From Flaviramulus_B aquimarinus (GTDB lineage: Bacteria > Bacteroidota > Bacteroidia > Flavobacteriales > Flavobacteriaceae): a stretch of DNA of 64,000 bases. The stretch spans positions 1 through 64,000 of the forward strand of contig NZ_BAABJH010000007.1 of the NCBI RefSeq assembly GCF_039543205.1, given 5' to 3'. Position 1 is the first letter of the stretch; each line of letters starts with the position of its first letter. The position numbers and the translations under genes were made by a program. Positions 42,488 to 51,905 of this stretch are shown piece after piece. Below the pieces are notes generated by a model, which saw nothing but the letters and a program-made list of their open reading frames with translations, was not told the DNA's origin and did not search any database.

Positions 42488-44437
42488 TTAATTTGTGTAA
42501 AAGTATATGTTGTCAACAAAAAGTGTTCCCGTAAAATCAGGAGTGCTAGCACCGTTTTCAATTATAATTCTACCTATATGGCTTCTCTGTGGCGCACCGT
42601 TAAAATCGGCCAATGGAATATCATAGCTCTTCCATTGGTTTTGTTCTAGACCTTCTAAAACAATAGAAGATTCAGCAAAAGTAGATCCATTTTCACCATA
42701 ATCCTTTAAAGTAATTCTCATGTCATTATTAACAGGAGACCAAACATCGATATGCATCGTGTCTGCCATTGAAATGTCTAAAGTGTTAGGTGCAAATTCT
42801 TGTTCAATAAAGTTTAAATTTAAGTATTCTAAAACATTATTATCCGCTATGTTTTTTATGGTTAAAGTAGCGCCAAGAGGTGTAAAGTTTAATGATTCAT
42901 TAGGTACATCTGTATACGCATCACTAAAAATTGAAATCACATTATTTGTAACTTCATCTTCAGTTGGTGCCTCAGGTGCATCTTCAGGCGCTGCTTTAGG
43001 GCCTTCTATGCCATTATCATAAAAATAAATATTGTCTAAGTAAAAATTTCCTAGTTGAGAATCATTTACGTTTTCATAAATAATCAATGCCATATTGCTT
43101 CTGTCACCTAGAGTTATAGGAATATCTAGTGTGCTCCATGTGTTAGCCTCAAAATCTGAAGCTTTAAAGAATGCTCGTTGTCTAGTGTCATCACCTCCTC
43201 CATTAACGCCATCTGGGCCAAAGCTTACGAGCGAAACTAAAAAATCTAAATTTGAAGGAATTTCACCAGGAATGAACATGTTAAAGTGTAAATTGGAGTA
43301 ATTAGTGGCATCTATAGTTGGGTTTGCAAATTGATTCCCCACAAAATTGAAATTGGTGTAATTGAGGATATTGTCACCATTAACAGAAAAGTCATCAGAT
43401 TCCGTTGTTTGCCAAGGTTCCCAATAGCCATTATAGAAATCTACTGGAGCATTTGTGTAATAATCGCTAAAAACAGAAATGACACTGTCTGGATCTCTTG
43501 TTGGAGTAGGGGCAAATAAGAAGTCGCCTTCAGCCTCAATAGTTAGAGATCCTTGAGCTTCAAAAGTTCCTAAAGATGCTGTAATCACAGCTGATCCTTC
43601 GCTATTTATGGTAGCTACACCAAGATCGTTAACAGAGGCAACAACATCATCCGAAGAACTGAATGTAAAATAAGCTGGCGTTAAGCCAATAGTTTGACTC
43701 GTTCCATTAGGAAGGCTATATGATGCTCCTAGTCCTGTAAGTGCTATTTCAACAGCATTAAACCCTGTAGTGGTTTCATCATTCCCATTTAATATTAAGG
43801 GTTGGCCATGAGCAATGGTTCCCAATTTTTCAAACTGCAGTTCATCTATCCAAAACGTATAACCCTCGCCTTCTTCAGCACCTTCAAAATAATAGAATAA
43901 ACCTTGTTCCGCTGTTAATTTTGATGCGTCAGGAATAGGAATATAATATTTTTTCCAATTTGAATTAACGGCTACATTTTTTAACGATACTCTGTATACA
44001 CTGCCTTGATCTGGGTTTAAACCAAAACCAACTTCATCAATTTCTGCTGATTGTGAAGCTTTAGCCCAAAATGTTAATGCGTCAAATCCAGATAAATCAC
44101 GACCGCCAGCATAAAAAGAAGATCCATCAGCATTTTGCCCGCCAGTATAAAAGTTGCCACCAGCAAAACTACCAGTTTCACCTTCAGCAGGAACGGCAAA
44201 CCTCATAGAGGCCGTTCCTTTATATGTAACCTGATTATCAACTTCAAAATTAAAAATATCTCCAAAAGCGTCGAATTGCATCCCGCCGCTAAAGCCATCA
44301 AGAAATACTTCTGATGTGGCAGGAAATGAAGCTGGCACTGCATCGTCTGAAATATCTCTTTCACAGCTTAAGACTATCATAAAACCGATACTTAACAAGC
44401 CTATCGTTTTTGCGTAATTATTTTTTATATTTTTCAT
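42488..44437 (-). CDS. Multi-module carbohydrate-binding lipoprotein, copy 2
   Basis: This 649-residue lipoprotein (Cys25 in VLSCERDISDDA) has the same layout as copy 1: jelly roll 1 (FDALTFWAKASQ, FWIDELQFEKLGT), a BIG_2-like domain (VNDLGVATINSEGSAVITAS), jelly rolls 2 and 3, and the linker PEDAPEAPTEDE. From about residue 300 onward the two proteins are nearly identical, whereas the first 300 residues, above all jelly roll 1, differ greatly. The reading frame is intact although all its neighbours in the duplicated unit are ruined, which suggests selection. It may bind a different glycan. No glycosidase gene remains beside it; its own promoter is not obvious. Confidence 0.8.
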   Translation of the reverse strand: MKNIKNNYAKTIGLLSIGFMIVLSCERDISDDAVPASFPATSEVFLDGFSGGMQFDAFGDIFNFEVDNQVTYKGTASMRFAVPAEGETGSFAGGNFYTGGQNADGSSFYAGGRDLSGFDALTFWAKASQSAEIDEVGFGLNPDQGSVYRVSLKNVAVNSNWKKYYIPIPDASKLTAEQGLFYYFEGAEEGEGYTFWIDELQFEKLGTIAHGQPLILNGNDETTTGFNAVEIALTGLGASYSLPNGTSQTIGLTPAYFTFSSSDDVVASVNDLGVATINSEGSAVITASLGTFEAQGSLTIEAEGDFLFAPTPTRDPDSVISVFSDYYTNAPVDFYNGYWEPWQTTESDDFSVNGDNILNYTNFNFVGNQFANPTIDATNYSNLHFNMFIPGEIPSNLDFLVSLVSFGPDGVNGGGDDTRQRAFFKASDFEANTWSTLDIPITLGDRSNMALIIYENVNDSQLGNFYLDNIYFYDNGIEGPKAAPEDAPEAPTEDEVTNNVISIFSDAYTDVPNESLNFTPLGATLTIKNIADNNVLEYLNLNFIEQEFAPNTLDISMADTMHIDVWSPVNNDMRITLKDYGENGSTFAESSIVLEGLEQNQWKSYDIPLADFNGAPQRSHIGRIIIENGASTPDFTGTLFVDNIYFYTN

Positions 44438-44703
44438 TTTCCAATATTAATGTCAATAAAATTTTGAATAAAAATAGCCTTTTAAAAACTCCAAGTCAAT
44501 ATATGCACCTCAACAAAAAATATACAAGGCATAACGGTCTTGCTTGTTTTAAAAGTATTTGATTGTTAACTGGTATTAATAGTGATGTTTTTTTTTTATT
44601 AAGTTGGCCAAAAATTGAGCCTATTCATCTGCATTTAGTGGTATTGTATAGGTGGGAAAAGGGTGTTTTGTGTAAAAAAAATTAAAACCATCACAAGCAG
44701 TGT
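44438..44703. other. Intergenic, upstream of lipoprotein copy 2
   Basis: No gene was seen. By the duplication model this space once held the second fusion gene; nothing of it can be recognised by eye. Confidence 0.4.
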
Positions 44704-44769
44704 GTTTATTTTGGAAATTCTAATAAGTTACTTTATGGTGTTTACGAAGATTGGGGTTTTAAAGTATAA
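44704..44769 (+). pseudogene. Remnant of a duplicate sensor/regulator gene
   Basis: The frame gives VYFGNSNKLLYGVYEDWGFK and then a stop; the intact sensor has VYFGNSNGLLYNVFGDWGLK (39421-39480). DNA identity is also clear (GTTTATTTTGGAAATTCTAA in both). Only about 22 codons survive. It sits where the sensor gene of the second tandem unit would be. Confidence 0.82.
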
Positions 44770-44843
44770 TGTAAAAAACATTAATTGAGTTGTTAACAAT
44801 AATTAGTTTTTTATGCTCAGAGAATTGCTTGTTGTTATACCTA

Positions 44844-45239
44844 TTAGTTATTTTCAATATCACTAATATGATGCTCTAAAGCTTTTACAGAAATTTGTAT
44901 TTCCCAAACTAATAATATTAAGGACATAATTAATAAAATAAGTGCTAAGCCAAATACCCAAACCGCAATGGCATGCTGTTCTATATAAATTAAAAACATC
45001 GTAAAAACACAGAGTAGCAAGCTGGAAATTCCAAAAACTTGCATGGAACGTGTTAGGTAAAGGCGTTGTTTAATGTTTTTTATTTGAGCAATTAAAACGC
45101 TATCTTTTTTTTGAAGATATTTGTCATGCAAATTTCTAATAACCGCCGCATAGGCCAAAAACCTATTGGTGTATGCTAGCATAATTAATGATATTGCTGA
45201 AAATAAAAGTGCTGGTGTTGTAAGGGTAAGTTCTTCCAT
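44844..45239 (-). CDS. DUF2721 membrane protein
   Basis: The 131 residues have three membrane helices (ALLFSAISLIMLAYTNRFLA, MQVFGISSLLLCVFTMFLIY, AVWVFGLALILLIMSLILLV) and the DUF2721 arrangement with a helical loop between helices 1 and 2 (AVIRNLHDKYLQKKD) and a C-terminal ALEHHISDIE. Function unknown. It is the intact right-hand copy; a remnant of the left-hand copy lies at 42024-42180. Confidence 0.85.
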   Translation of the reverse strand: MEELTLTTPALLFSAISLIMLAYTNRFLAYAAVIRNLHDKYLQKKDSVLIAQIKNIKQRLYLTRSMQVFGISSLLLCVFTMFLIYIEQHAIAVWVFGLALILLIMSLILLVWEIQISVKALEHHISDIENN

Positions 45240-45322
45240 GAAGTTTTATCTTTTAATTAGGCTAAATTATAAATTCTGTTTTGGAATTTGGTATTTTTAA
45301 ATTGAAATTTTATCTTTCAGCT

Positions 45323-46603
45323 ATGCAAGAAGACTTCCTACATTATATTTGGAAATATAAAAAATTTGAGATTGCTAATTTAAAAACAACAACAGGGCAG
45401 TCCATTTTGGTTAACCATGTTGGGCAACATAATTTTAATTCAGGACCAGATTTTTTTAATGCAAAGCTTAAAATAGAAGAACAGCTTTGGGCTGGAAACG
45501 TAGAAATTCATGTGAAAGCTTCTGATTGGTTTTTGCATAACCATGAACAAGATAAAGCTTATGATAACATCATTTTACATGTGGTTTGGGAACATGACAC
45601 CGATGTTTTTAGAAAAAATAATACATCAATACCAACATTACAGCTTAAAGATTTTATAGAAGAGACACTTTTTAATAATTACGAAAAGTTGTTTTCTAAA
45701 CAAAGCAAATGGATTAATTGCGAAAATGATTTTGCTTTAGTAGACAATTTTGTTTTAAGTAATTGGTTAGAACGCTTATATTTTGAGCGTTTAGAACGAA
45801 AATCGAAGACTATAGAAACGCTTTTACAAGAATCAAAAAACGATTGGGAAGCCGTTTTGTTTATAATGCTGGCTAAAAATTTTGGATTAAATGTAAATGG
45901 CGAATCCTTTTTTAGTTTAGCAAAATCCATCGATTTTTCAATCCTAAGAAAAACACAATCCGATCAGCAAATTTTAGAAGCTTTATTGTTTGGACAAGCA
46001 GGTTTCTTGGATCAAGATATAGAAGAAACATATTATCTAAGTTTAGTAAACGAGTATTCATTTTTAAAACAAAAATTCAAACTAGAAAACCATCAAGTGC
46101 TACCCATTCAGTTTTTTAGATTACGACCACCAAATTTTCCAACAATCAGATTATCGCAATTGGCGAGTTTATACTATGAGCACCAAAACCTGTTTTCAAG
46201 AGTTATTGAAACCAATGCCTTAGATGATTTTTATGAACTTTTCAAGGTGTCGACTTCAGCGTTTTGGAAAACACACTACACCTTTCAAAAGGAATCAAAG
46301 GCATCAGTAAAAACAACTACAAAACCATTTGTGGGCTTATTACTAATAAATACGATACTTCCTATAAAGTTTTGTTATGCCAAACAAAAAGGAGAAGATG
46401 TAAATATCGATATCATAAAATTAGCATACGCGATTCATTCAGAAAAAAACAGCATTATCAAAGCGTTTAATGATTTAAAGAAAGTGTCTAAATCGGCATT
46501 AGATTCGCAGGCGCTCATTCAACTAAAAACAGAATACTGTGATAAAAATAAATGCCTACAATGTACAATAGGTAATACCGTTCTAAACAAACAAATTATA
46601 TAG
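45323..46603 (+). CDS. DUF2851 family protein
   Basis: Start at the ATG of MQEDFLHYIWKYKKFEIANL, which opens on the conserved N-terminus; an upstream alternative adds 14 unrelated residues. The 426 residues carry DUF2851 features: VNHVGQHNFNSGPDFFNAKL, WAGNVEIHVKASDWFLHNHE, NIILHVVWEHD, FRLRPPNFPTIRLSQLASLY, and a C-terminal Cys set CDKNKCLQC typical of this family. The biochemical role is unknown. The N-terminal part has a restriction-endonuclease-like look (GPDFFNAK, EIHVKASDW), so a nucleic-acid function is possible. Confidence 0.85.
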   Translation: MQEDFLHYIWKYKKFEIANLKTTTGQSILVNHVGQHNFNSGPDFFNAKLKIEEQLWAGNVEIHVKASDWFLHNHEQDKAYDNIILHVVWEHDTDVFRKNNTSIPTLQLKDFIEETLFNNYEKLFSKQSKWINCENDFALVDNFVLSNWLERLYFERLERKSKTIETLLQESKNDWEAVLFIMLAKNFGLNVNGESFFSLAKSIDFSILRKTQSDQQILEALLFGQAGFLDQDIEETYYLSLVNEYSFLKQKFKLENHQVLPIQFFRLRPPNFPTIRLSQLASLYYEHQNLFSRVIETNALDDFYELFKVSTSAFWKTHYTFQKESKASVKTTTKPFVGLLLINTILPIKFCYAKQKGEDVNIDIIKLAYAIHSEKNSIIKAFNDLKKVSKSALDSQALIQLKTEYCDKNKCLQCTIGNTVLNKQII

Positions 46604-46665
46604 TTTATTTTGAATGATTATTAGTATAAGCTTTTAAACTAAAAAAGGAAATGTTAAATTGCAAC

Positions 46666-46893
46666 ATGAAAACGATTTACAAGCCATTATTATTTTTTCA
46701 AAAACACGGGTATTATGTATGTCAGCGTATTGCCGATCGTTTAGGTATACGCGCTAAAGTGGTGCGTACATCGTTTATGTACTTAACGTTTGTAACCGTG
46801 GGTTTTGGTTTTGCACTATATCTGTTTTTGGCTTTCTGGATGCGTATAAAAGATTTGGTTTACACAAAACGCTCATCTGTTTTTGATTTATGA
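46666..46893 (+). CDS. Small PspC-domain protein
   Basis: The 75 residues form a minimal PspC-like domain: FFQKHGYYVCQRIADRLGIR, AKVVRTSFMYLTFVTVGFGF, ALYLFLAFWMRIKD. The start at 46666 (MKTIYKPLLFF) fits the domain; an ATG at 46651 is also possible. Its stop overlaps the start of the potassium-channel gene (ATGA), so the two are coupled. It probably interacts with the membrane; no function is proven. Confidence 0.8.
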   Translation: MKTIYKPLLFFQKHGYYVCQRIADRLGIRAKVVRTSFMYLTFVTVGFGFALYLFLAFWMRIKDLVYTKRSSVFDL

Positions 46894-47909
46894 ATCCATT
46901 AATAAAATTTTTTAGAACCAAAATTTATACAGCCGTTTTTCTGTTGGTTGTTATTATGCTTATTGGTGTTTCAGGGTATAAAATGATTGCTGGTTATTCA
47001 TGGGTTGATGCCTTTTATATGACTGTTATTACTATGACAACAGTTGGTTTTGGTGAAGTGGTTCCGCTTGATGATCAATCTAAAATTTTCACCATATTTT
47101 TAATTTTGGCAAGTGTAGTTATTGTGGGTTACGCACTTTCTATAATAACAGAGTATATTTTAAGTAAAGACCATATTGAAGAATTAAAACATAAGAAGAT
47201 GCAAAAACAAATAGATAGTTTTAAAGACCATATCGTTATTTGTGGTTATGGTAGAAATGGTAAGCAGGCGGTAAAAAAACTAATGGCTTACAATAAACAA
47301 TTTGTTGTTATTGAGAAAAACAAAGAAATGGAAGAGCGTTTCCAGATTGATGGTGTACCGTATGTTATTGGAAATGCTAATGAAGATGAAACGCTAGTTC
47401 AAGCTGGTGTAGACCGTGCATCATGTTTTATTTCGGCATTACCAAATGACGCTGACAATTTATTCGTGGTGCTTTCTGCAAGACAATTAAGTAAATCAAT
47501 TAATATTATTAGCCGTGCATCTCAAGAATCATCATATAAAAAATTAAAATTTGCTGGAGCCAACAATGTTATTTTGCCGGATAATATAGGTGGAGACCAC
47601 ATGGCATCTTTAGTAGTCGTTCCTGGGTTAATGGAATTTATAGATAATTTATCAATAGTTGGTAAATCAAATATCAATATTGAGGAAGTTGCTGTTGAAA
47701 AACTATTTAATACAAATAAAGGCAGGACTATTAAGGATTTAGATTTACGTAAAAAAACGGGCTGCTCGGTTATTGGTTATAAAAATGAAAATGGGGAATA
47801 TCTTGTAAATCCAGGGGCAGAATTAGAGTTGGCACCAAATTCAAGAATCATTGTTTTGGGAAGACCAGAACAAATAGAAGCCTTAAATTCTGAATACGAT
47901 ATCGATTAA
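46890..47909 (+). CDS. Potassium channel with RCK/TrkA-N domain
   Basis: The 339 residues have two membrane helices around a pore loop with the selectivity filter TMTTVGFGEV (near residues 50-59). A cytoplasmic RCK (TrkA-N) Rossmann domain starts at HIVICGYGRNGKQAVKKLMA (about 115), and a TrkA-C-like end contains NSRIIVLGRPEQIEAL. The order matches MthK/Kch-type ligand-gated K+ channels. Confidence 0.92.
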   Translation: MNPLIKFFRTKIYTAVFLLVVIMLIGVSGYKMIAGYSWVDAFYMTVITMTTVGFGEVVPLDDQSKIFTIFLILASVVIVGYALSIITEYILSKDHIEELKHKKMQKQIDSFKDHIVICGYGRNGKQAVKKLMAYNKQFVVIEKNKEMEERFQIDGVPYVIGNANEDETLVQAGVDRASCFISALPNDADNLFVVLSARQLSKSINIISRASQESSYKKLKFAGANNVILPDNIGGDHMASLVVVPGLMEFIDNLSIVGKSNINIEEVAVEKLFNTNKGRTIKDLDLRKKTGCSVIGYKNENGEYLVNPGAELELAPNSRIIVLGRPEQIEALNSEYDID

Positions 47910-48016
47910 GTAATCTGCTATTTTAACAAGCTTTGTTTTAAAAAATCAATTATTTTTAGCATCTTGCTAGCTTTTAATACGAATCTTTCAACAAACACTA
48001 ACCAATAGAATTTCTT

Positions 48017-49621
48017 ATGAGGAAATATGTTCTTTCAATTTTAGCTTTAATAATGCCATTTTTAACTTTTGCTCAAGAAGCAGCAGAAATGGGAATCGAT
48101 GAAAAAATAGATAAAGTTTTTGGAGATGCAACAGGATGGTTTGTAAGTGCTATTTTTTATCAAATACCATTTACAGACGAAATAAGTGTGTATTGGGTGC
48201 TGTTTCCCCTAATTATTGGAGCTACCTATTTTACATTTTATTTCAATCTTATAAATTTTAGAGGCTTTTGGACATCCATTAATATTGTTAGAGGAAAGTA
48301 TGATGATTTGGAAGACAGAGTAGATCATAAAGTAGAGATTTCAAAATCAGAATTTACAGATGAAGAAGATAATCCAGATACCATAAGAATAGAAGGACAT
48401 GAAGGGGAAGTTACGCATTTTCAGGCCTTAACAGCGGCTTTGTCTGCAACAGTTGGTTTAGGGAATATAGCAGGTGTTGCTATAGCGGTTTCTATAGGTG
48501 GAGCAGGCGCTACATTTTGGATGATTGTAGCCGGTCTTATAGGTATGGCGTCTAAATTTGTAGAATGTACTTTAGGTGTAAAATACAGAGATATTGAAGC
48601 AGATGGAACCGTTTACGGTGGCCCAATGTACTACTTAACAAAAGGGTTAAAGTCGAAAGGTTTAGAAGGGCTAGGGAAAATTTTAGCTGTTTTATTCGCC
48701 ATTTTTGTTATTGGAGGTTCCTTTGGTGGAGGTAATATGTTTCAGGTAAATCAAGCCTTTCAATTGGTTGAGAATATAACAGGAGGATCAGAATCCTTTA
48801 TACATGGAAAAGGCTGGCTATTTGGATTAGTAATGGCTATTCTGGTTGGTATTGTTATTATTGGCGGCATTAAAAAAATAGCTAAAGTTACAGATAAGAT
48901 TGTGCCATTTATGGTTGTTATTTATGTTGCAGCTTCCTTATTCGTAATATTTGCAAATTACACAATGATTGGCGATGCGTTTGTTCAAATTTTTAATGGT
49001 GCATTTAGTCCAGAAGGTGTTGCAGGTGGAGCAATGGGAGTTTTGGTGCAAGGATTTAGGCGTGCGGCATTTTCGAATGAAGCAGGCGTTGGTTCAGCAT
49101 CAATAGCACATTCGGCTGTAAAAACTAAATACGCTGCAAGTGAGGGTATGGTGGCATTATTAGAGCCATTCATTGATACGGTTGTGGTTTGTACTATGAC
49201 AGCTTTAGTGCTTATTATTACTGGGAATGTTACTGCGGAAAACGCCTCTTTAAACGATGCACAAGCTATTTTATTAACATCTGGTGCTTTTGAATCGGTT
49301 ATTTCCTGGTTTCCATATGTGCTTACAATTGCCGTAGTGCTATTTGCTTTTAGTACCATGATTTCTTGGTCATATTATGGTTTTCAAGGATGGGCATATT
49401 TATTTGGAAGAACTAAAAAAATGGAATACGCATACAAATTATTGTTCTGTATATTCGTAGTTATTGGTGCAGCGGCAAGTTTAGGCTCTGTTATTGGTTT
49501 TTCTGATGCCATGATATTTGCCATGATGGTTCCAAATATGATAGGATTGGTGTTATTAGCACCAAAAGTTAAAAAGGAACTAAAGAAGTATATGGATGCC
49601 ATAAAAAGCCTTAAAGAATAA
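48017..49621 (+). CDS. Alanine/glycine:cation symporter (AGCS)
   Basis: The 534 residues form a multi-helix transporter with AGCS signatures: FQALTAALSATVGLGNIAGV, GGPMYYLTKGLK, GGGNMFQVNQAF, and RRAAFSNEAGVGSASIAHSA (the conserved N-E-A-G-x-G). It imports Ala/Gly with Na+ or H+. An additional periplasmic N-terminal stretch and a charged insert (about 95-130; EISKSEFTDEEDNPDTIRIE) precede the family core. It is longer than many AGCS members (about 450-480). Confidence 0.92.
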   Translation: MRKYVLSILALIMPFLTFAQEAAEMGIDEKIDKVFGDATGWFVSAIFYQIPFTDEISVYWVLFPLIIGATYFTFYFNLINFRGFWTSINIVRGKYDDLEDRVDHKVEISKSEFTDEEDNPDTIRIEGHEGEVTHFQALTAALSATVGLGNIAGVAIAVSIGGAGATFWMIVAGLIGMASKFVECTLGVKYRDIEADGTVYGGPMYYLTKGLKSKGLEGLGKILAVLFAIFVIGGSFGGGNMFQVNQAFQLVENITGGSESFIHGKGWLFGLVMAILVGIVIIGGIKKIAKVTDKIVPFMVVIYVAASLFVIFANYTMIGDAFVQIFNGAFSPEGVAGGAMGVLVQGFRRAAFSNEAGVGSASIAHSAVKTKYAASEGMVALLEPFIDTVVVCTMTALVLIITGNVTAENASLNDAQAILLTSGAFESVISWFPYVLTIAVVLFAFSTMISWSYYGFQGWAYLFGRTKKMEYAYKLLFCIFVVIGAAASLGSVIGFSDAMIFAMMVPNMIGLVLLAPKVKKELKKYMDAIKSLKE

Positions 49622-49630
49622 GAAAAAGTA

Positions 49631-50524
49631 ATGAAAAATTTTAAATCCCATGTTACGTTTTCTACAGAACAACGACATGGGATTTTTTTATTATTGATAT
49701 TGATTATTGTATGTCAATGTCTTTGTTTTTTTGTCGTCCCAATTGCTATTGGGACTTCTTCCGAAGATGTTCGAGTTAAAAAAAAAGACTTAGCAAAATT
49801 CACTAAAGAAATAGATTCACTTAAATTAGTTGAACTCGAGGCTAGAAAACCAAAAACATATCCTTTCAATCCAAATTATATAACAGATTTTAAAGGGGAG
49901 ATATTAGGAATGACCAATGAAGAAATTGATAGGTTGTTAACTTATAGAAAACAAGGTAAATGGATTAATACCAGTAAACAATTTCAAGAGGTGACAAAAG
50001 TGTCAGATTCACTTTTAAATGTAATATCCCCTTATTTTAAATTCCCAGAATGGGAAACGCATTCAAAAACTAAAGAAATTTCAAGCTATTCATATATTAA
50101 TGCGTCAAAGACAATTGAGCAAAAACAAGATTTAAACACAGCTACAGTAAAACAGCTTCAGGGTATAAATGGTATTGGTAAATACTATTCAGAGCGTATT
50201 GTAAAATTCAGAAACACATTTAAAGGGGGTTTTATTGCAGATGTTCAGCTTCAAGATGTATATGGTTTGACACCAGAAGTAATTGAAAAAATAACAAATG
50301 ATTTCACGGTAAAAACGCCAAGAGTTATTCGAAAAATTAATATCAATACAGCTACGGTTGATGAGCTAGTAACCATCCAACACATAGACTACAATTTAGC
50401 CCATGATATTATTGAGAAACGACAATTGAGAGAGGGTTATAAATCTTTAGACGAATTAACAAAAGTAAAAGACTTTCCAGTAAATAAATTCAAGATAATT
50501 GAATTATATTTGTCACTCAATTGA
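49631..50524 (+). CDS. Helix-hairpin-helix (ComEA-like) membrane-anchored protein
   Basis: The 297 residues have an N-terminal membrane anchor (IFLLLILIIVCQCLCFFVVP) and three or more HhH motifs: GEILGMTNEEIDRLLTYRKQ, KQLQGINGIGKYYSERIVKF, and a third, VDELVTIQHIDYNLAHDIIE. ComEA proteins bind incoming DNA during natural transformation, but HhH proteins of this long Bacteroidetes type are not proven competence factors. It is 9 bases from the AGCS gene, so they are probably co-transcribed. Confidence 0.85.
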   Translation: MKNFKSHVTFSTEQRHGIFLLLILIIVCQCLCFFVVPIAIGTSSEDVRVKKKDLAKFTKEIDSLKLVELEARKPKTYPFNPNYITDFKGEILGMTNEEIDRLLTYRKQGKWINTSKQFQEVTKVSDSLLNVISPYFKFPEWETHSKTKEISSYSYINASKTIEQKQDLNTATVKQLQGINGIGKYYSERIVKFRNTFKGGFIADVQLQDVYGLTPEVIEKITNDFTVKTPRVIRKININTATVDELVTIQHIDYNLAHDIIEKRQLREGYKSLDELTKVKDFPVNKFKIIELYLSLN

Positions 50525-50592
50525 TATATCCTTAAATTTTGATTGATTTCAAGAAGATTAATTGAATAAATAAAGAGAAAAACGTTGCGTTT

Positions 50593-51762
50593 ATGAATAA
50601 TATGTACTTCACAGAAGAGCATAACCTTTTTAGAGAAAGCCTTCAAGATTTTTTAAAAAAAGAAGTAGTCCCACATATAGAAGAATGGGAGAAAAAAGGA
50701 AGCATTGATAGATTTATTTGGAAAAAATTTGGTGATATGGGTTTTTTCGGGATTAATTATCCAGAAGCTTATGGTGGATTAAATCTTGATCTTTTTTACA
50801 CAGTTATATTGCAAGAAGAACTGCAAAAAATCAATTCAGGTGGATTTGCAGCGGCCATATGGGCGCATGTATATTTGTCAATGACACATCTTAATGCTGA
50901 AGGAAACGAAACCATTAAGCAAAACTATTTAGCGCCAAGTATTACTGGCGATAAAATAGGATGTTTGTGTATTACTGAGCCTTCAGGAGGTAGTGATGTT
51001 GCAAGTATGCGTACAACAGCTATTAAAAATGATGATGATTATTATATAATAAACGGATCTAAAACATTCATTACCAATGGGGTTTATAGTGATTATTTAG
51101 TAGTAGCTGCAAAAACAAATCCAGAATTGGGTAATAAAGGCATGAGTATTTTTGTAGTCGATCGCGATACGCCTGGTATTACAGCTACCAAATTAGATAA
51201 ATTGGGGTGGCGTGCTTCAGATACCGCAGAGATAGCCTTTGATGATGTTAAAGTTCCTGTTACTAATCTTCTAGGAGAAGAAAACCAAGGATTTGCATAT
51301 ATTATGCAACACTTTTCGTTAGAGCGTTTAGTCATGGGAGTTAATGCCCATGCTAGAGCTGAATACGCTTTAGAGTATGCACTCAACTATATGTCCGAAC
51401 GTTCCGCTTTTGGAAATGCTTTAGATAAATATCAAGCATTAAGACATAAGTTTGTAGACCTTTTTTCCGATATGGAAATTTGCAAGCAATTCAACTATTC
51501 AGTAGCATATCGGTTAAGTAAAGGTGAATATGTAGTGAAAGAGGCGTCCATATCTAAACTAAAGTCTACCAAAATGGCCGATGAGGTTATTTATGAATGT
51601 TTACAATTTTTAGGAGGCTATGGTTATATGGAAGATTATCCAATGGCTAGACTGTTACGCGATAGTAGGTTAGGACCTATTGGAGGCGGAACTTCAGAAA
51701 TTCTTCGCGAAATACTTGCTAAAATGATTATAGATAAAAAAGAATATAAGCCAGCAACATAA
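50593..51762 (+). CDS. Acyl-CoA dehydrogenase
   Basis: The 389 residues have the family signatures: CLCITEPSGGSDVASMRTTA (first FAD motif), DYYIINGSKTFITNG, RSAFGNALDKYQALRHKFVD, QFLGGYGYMEDYPMARLLRD, and the C-terminal GPIGGGTSEILREILAKMI. The catalytic glutamate cannot be assigned by eye. This is a cytosolic flavoprotein of fatty-acid or branched-chain oxidation; chain specificity cannot be deduced. The start may alternatively be the third-codon-later ATG (MYFTEEHNLF). Confidence 0.92.
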   Translation: MNNMYFTEEHNLFRESLQDFLKKEVVPHIEEWEKKGSIDRFIWKKFGDMGFFGINYPEAYGGLNLDLFYTVILQEELQKINSGGFAAAIWAHVYLSMTHLNAEGNETIKQNYLAPSITGDKIGCLCITEPSGGSDVASMRTTAIKNDDDYYIINGSKTFITNGVYSDYLVVAAKTNPELGNKGMSIFVVDRDTPGITATKLDKLGWRASDTAEIAFDDVKVPVTNLLGEENQGFAYIMQHFSLERLVMGVNAHARAEYALEYALNYMSERSAFGNALDKYQALRHKFVDLFSDMEICKQFNYSVAYRLSKGEYVVKEASISKLKSTKMADEVIYECLQFLGGYGYMEDYPMARLLRDSRLGPIGGGTSEILREILAKMIIDKKEYKPAT

Positions 51763-51905
51763 GTTACATTTAAACATTTTAGATTTTACAATTAATTAGA
51801 TGTATTTAATCACGTATTAAAAAAAACGTAAATCGTATTTGTAATTCCAAAATAGTATATATATTCGCATCCTGAAAATTCTAAAAGAGAGGAGGTTAAG
51901 ATACT

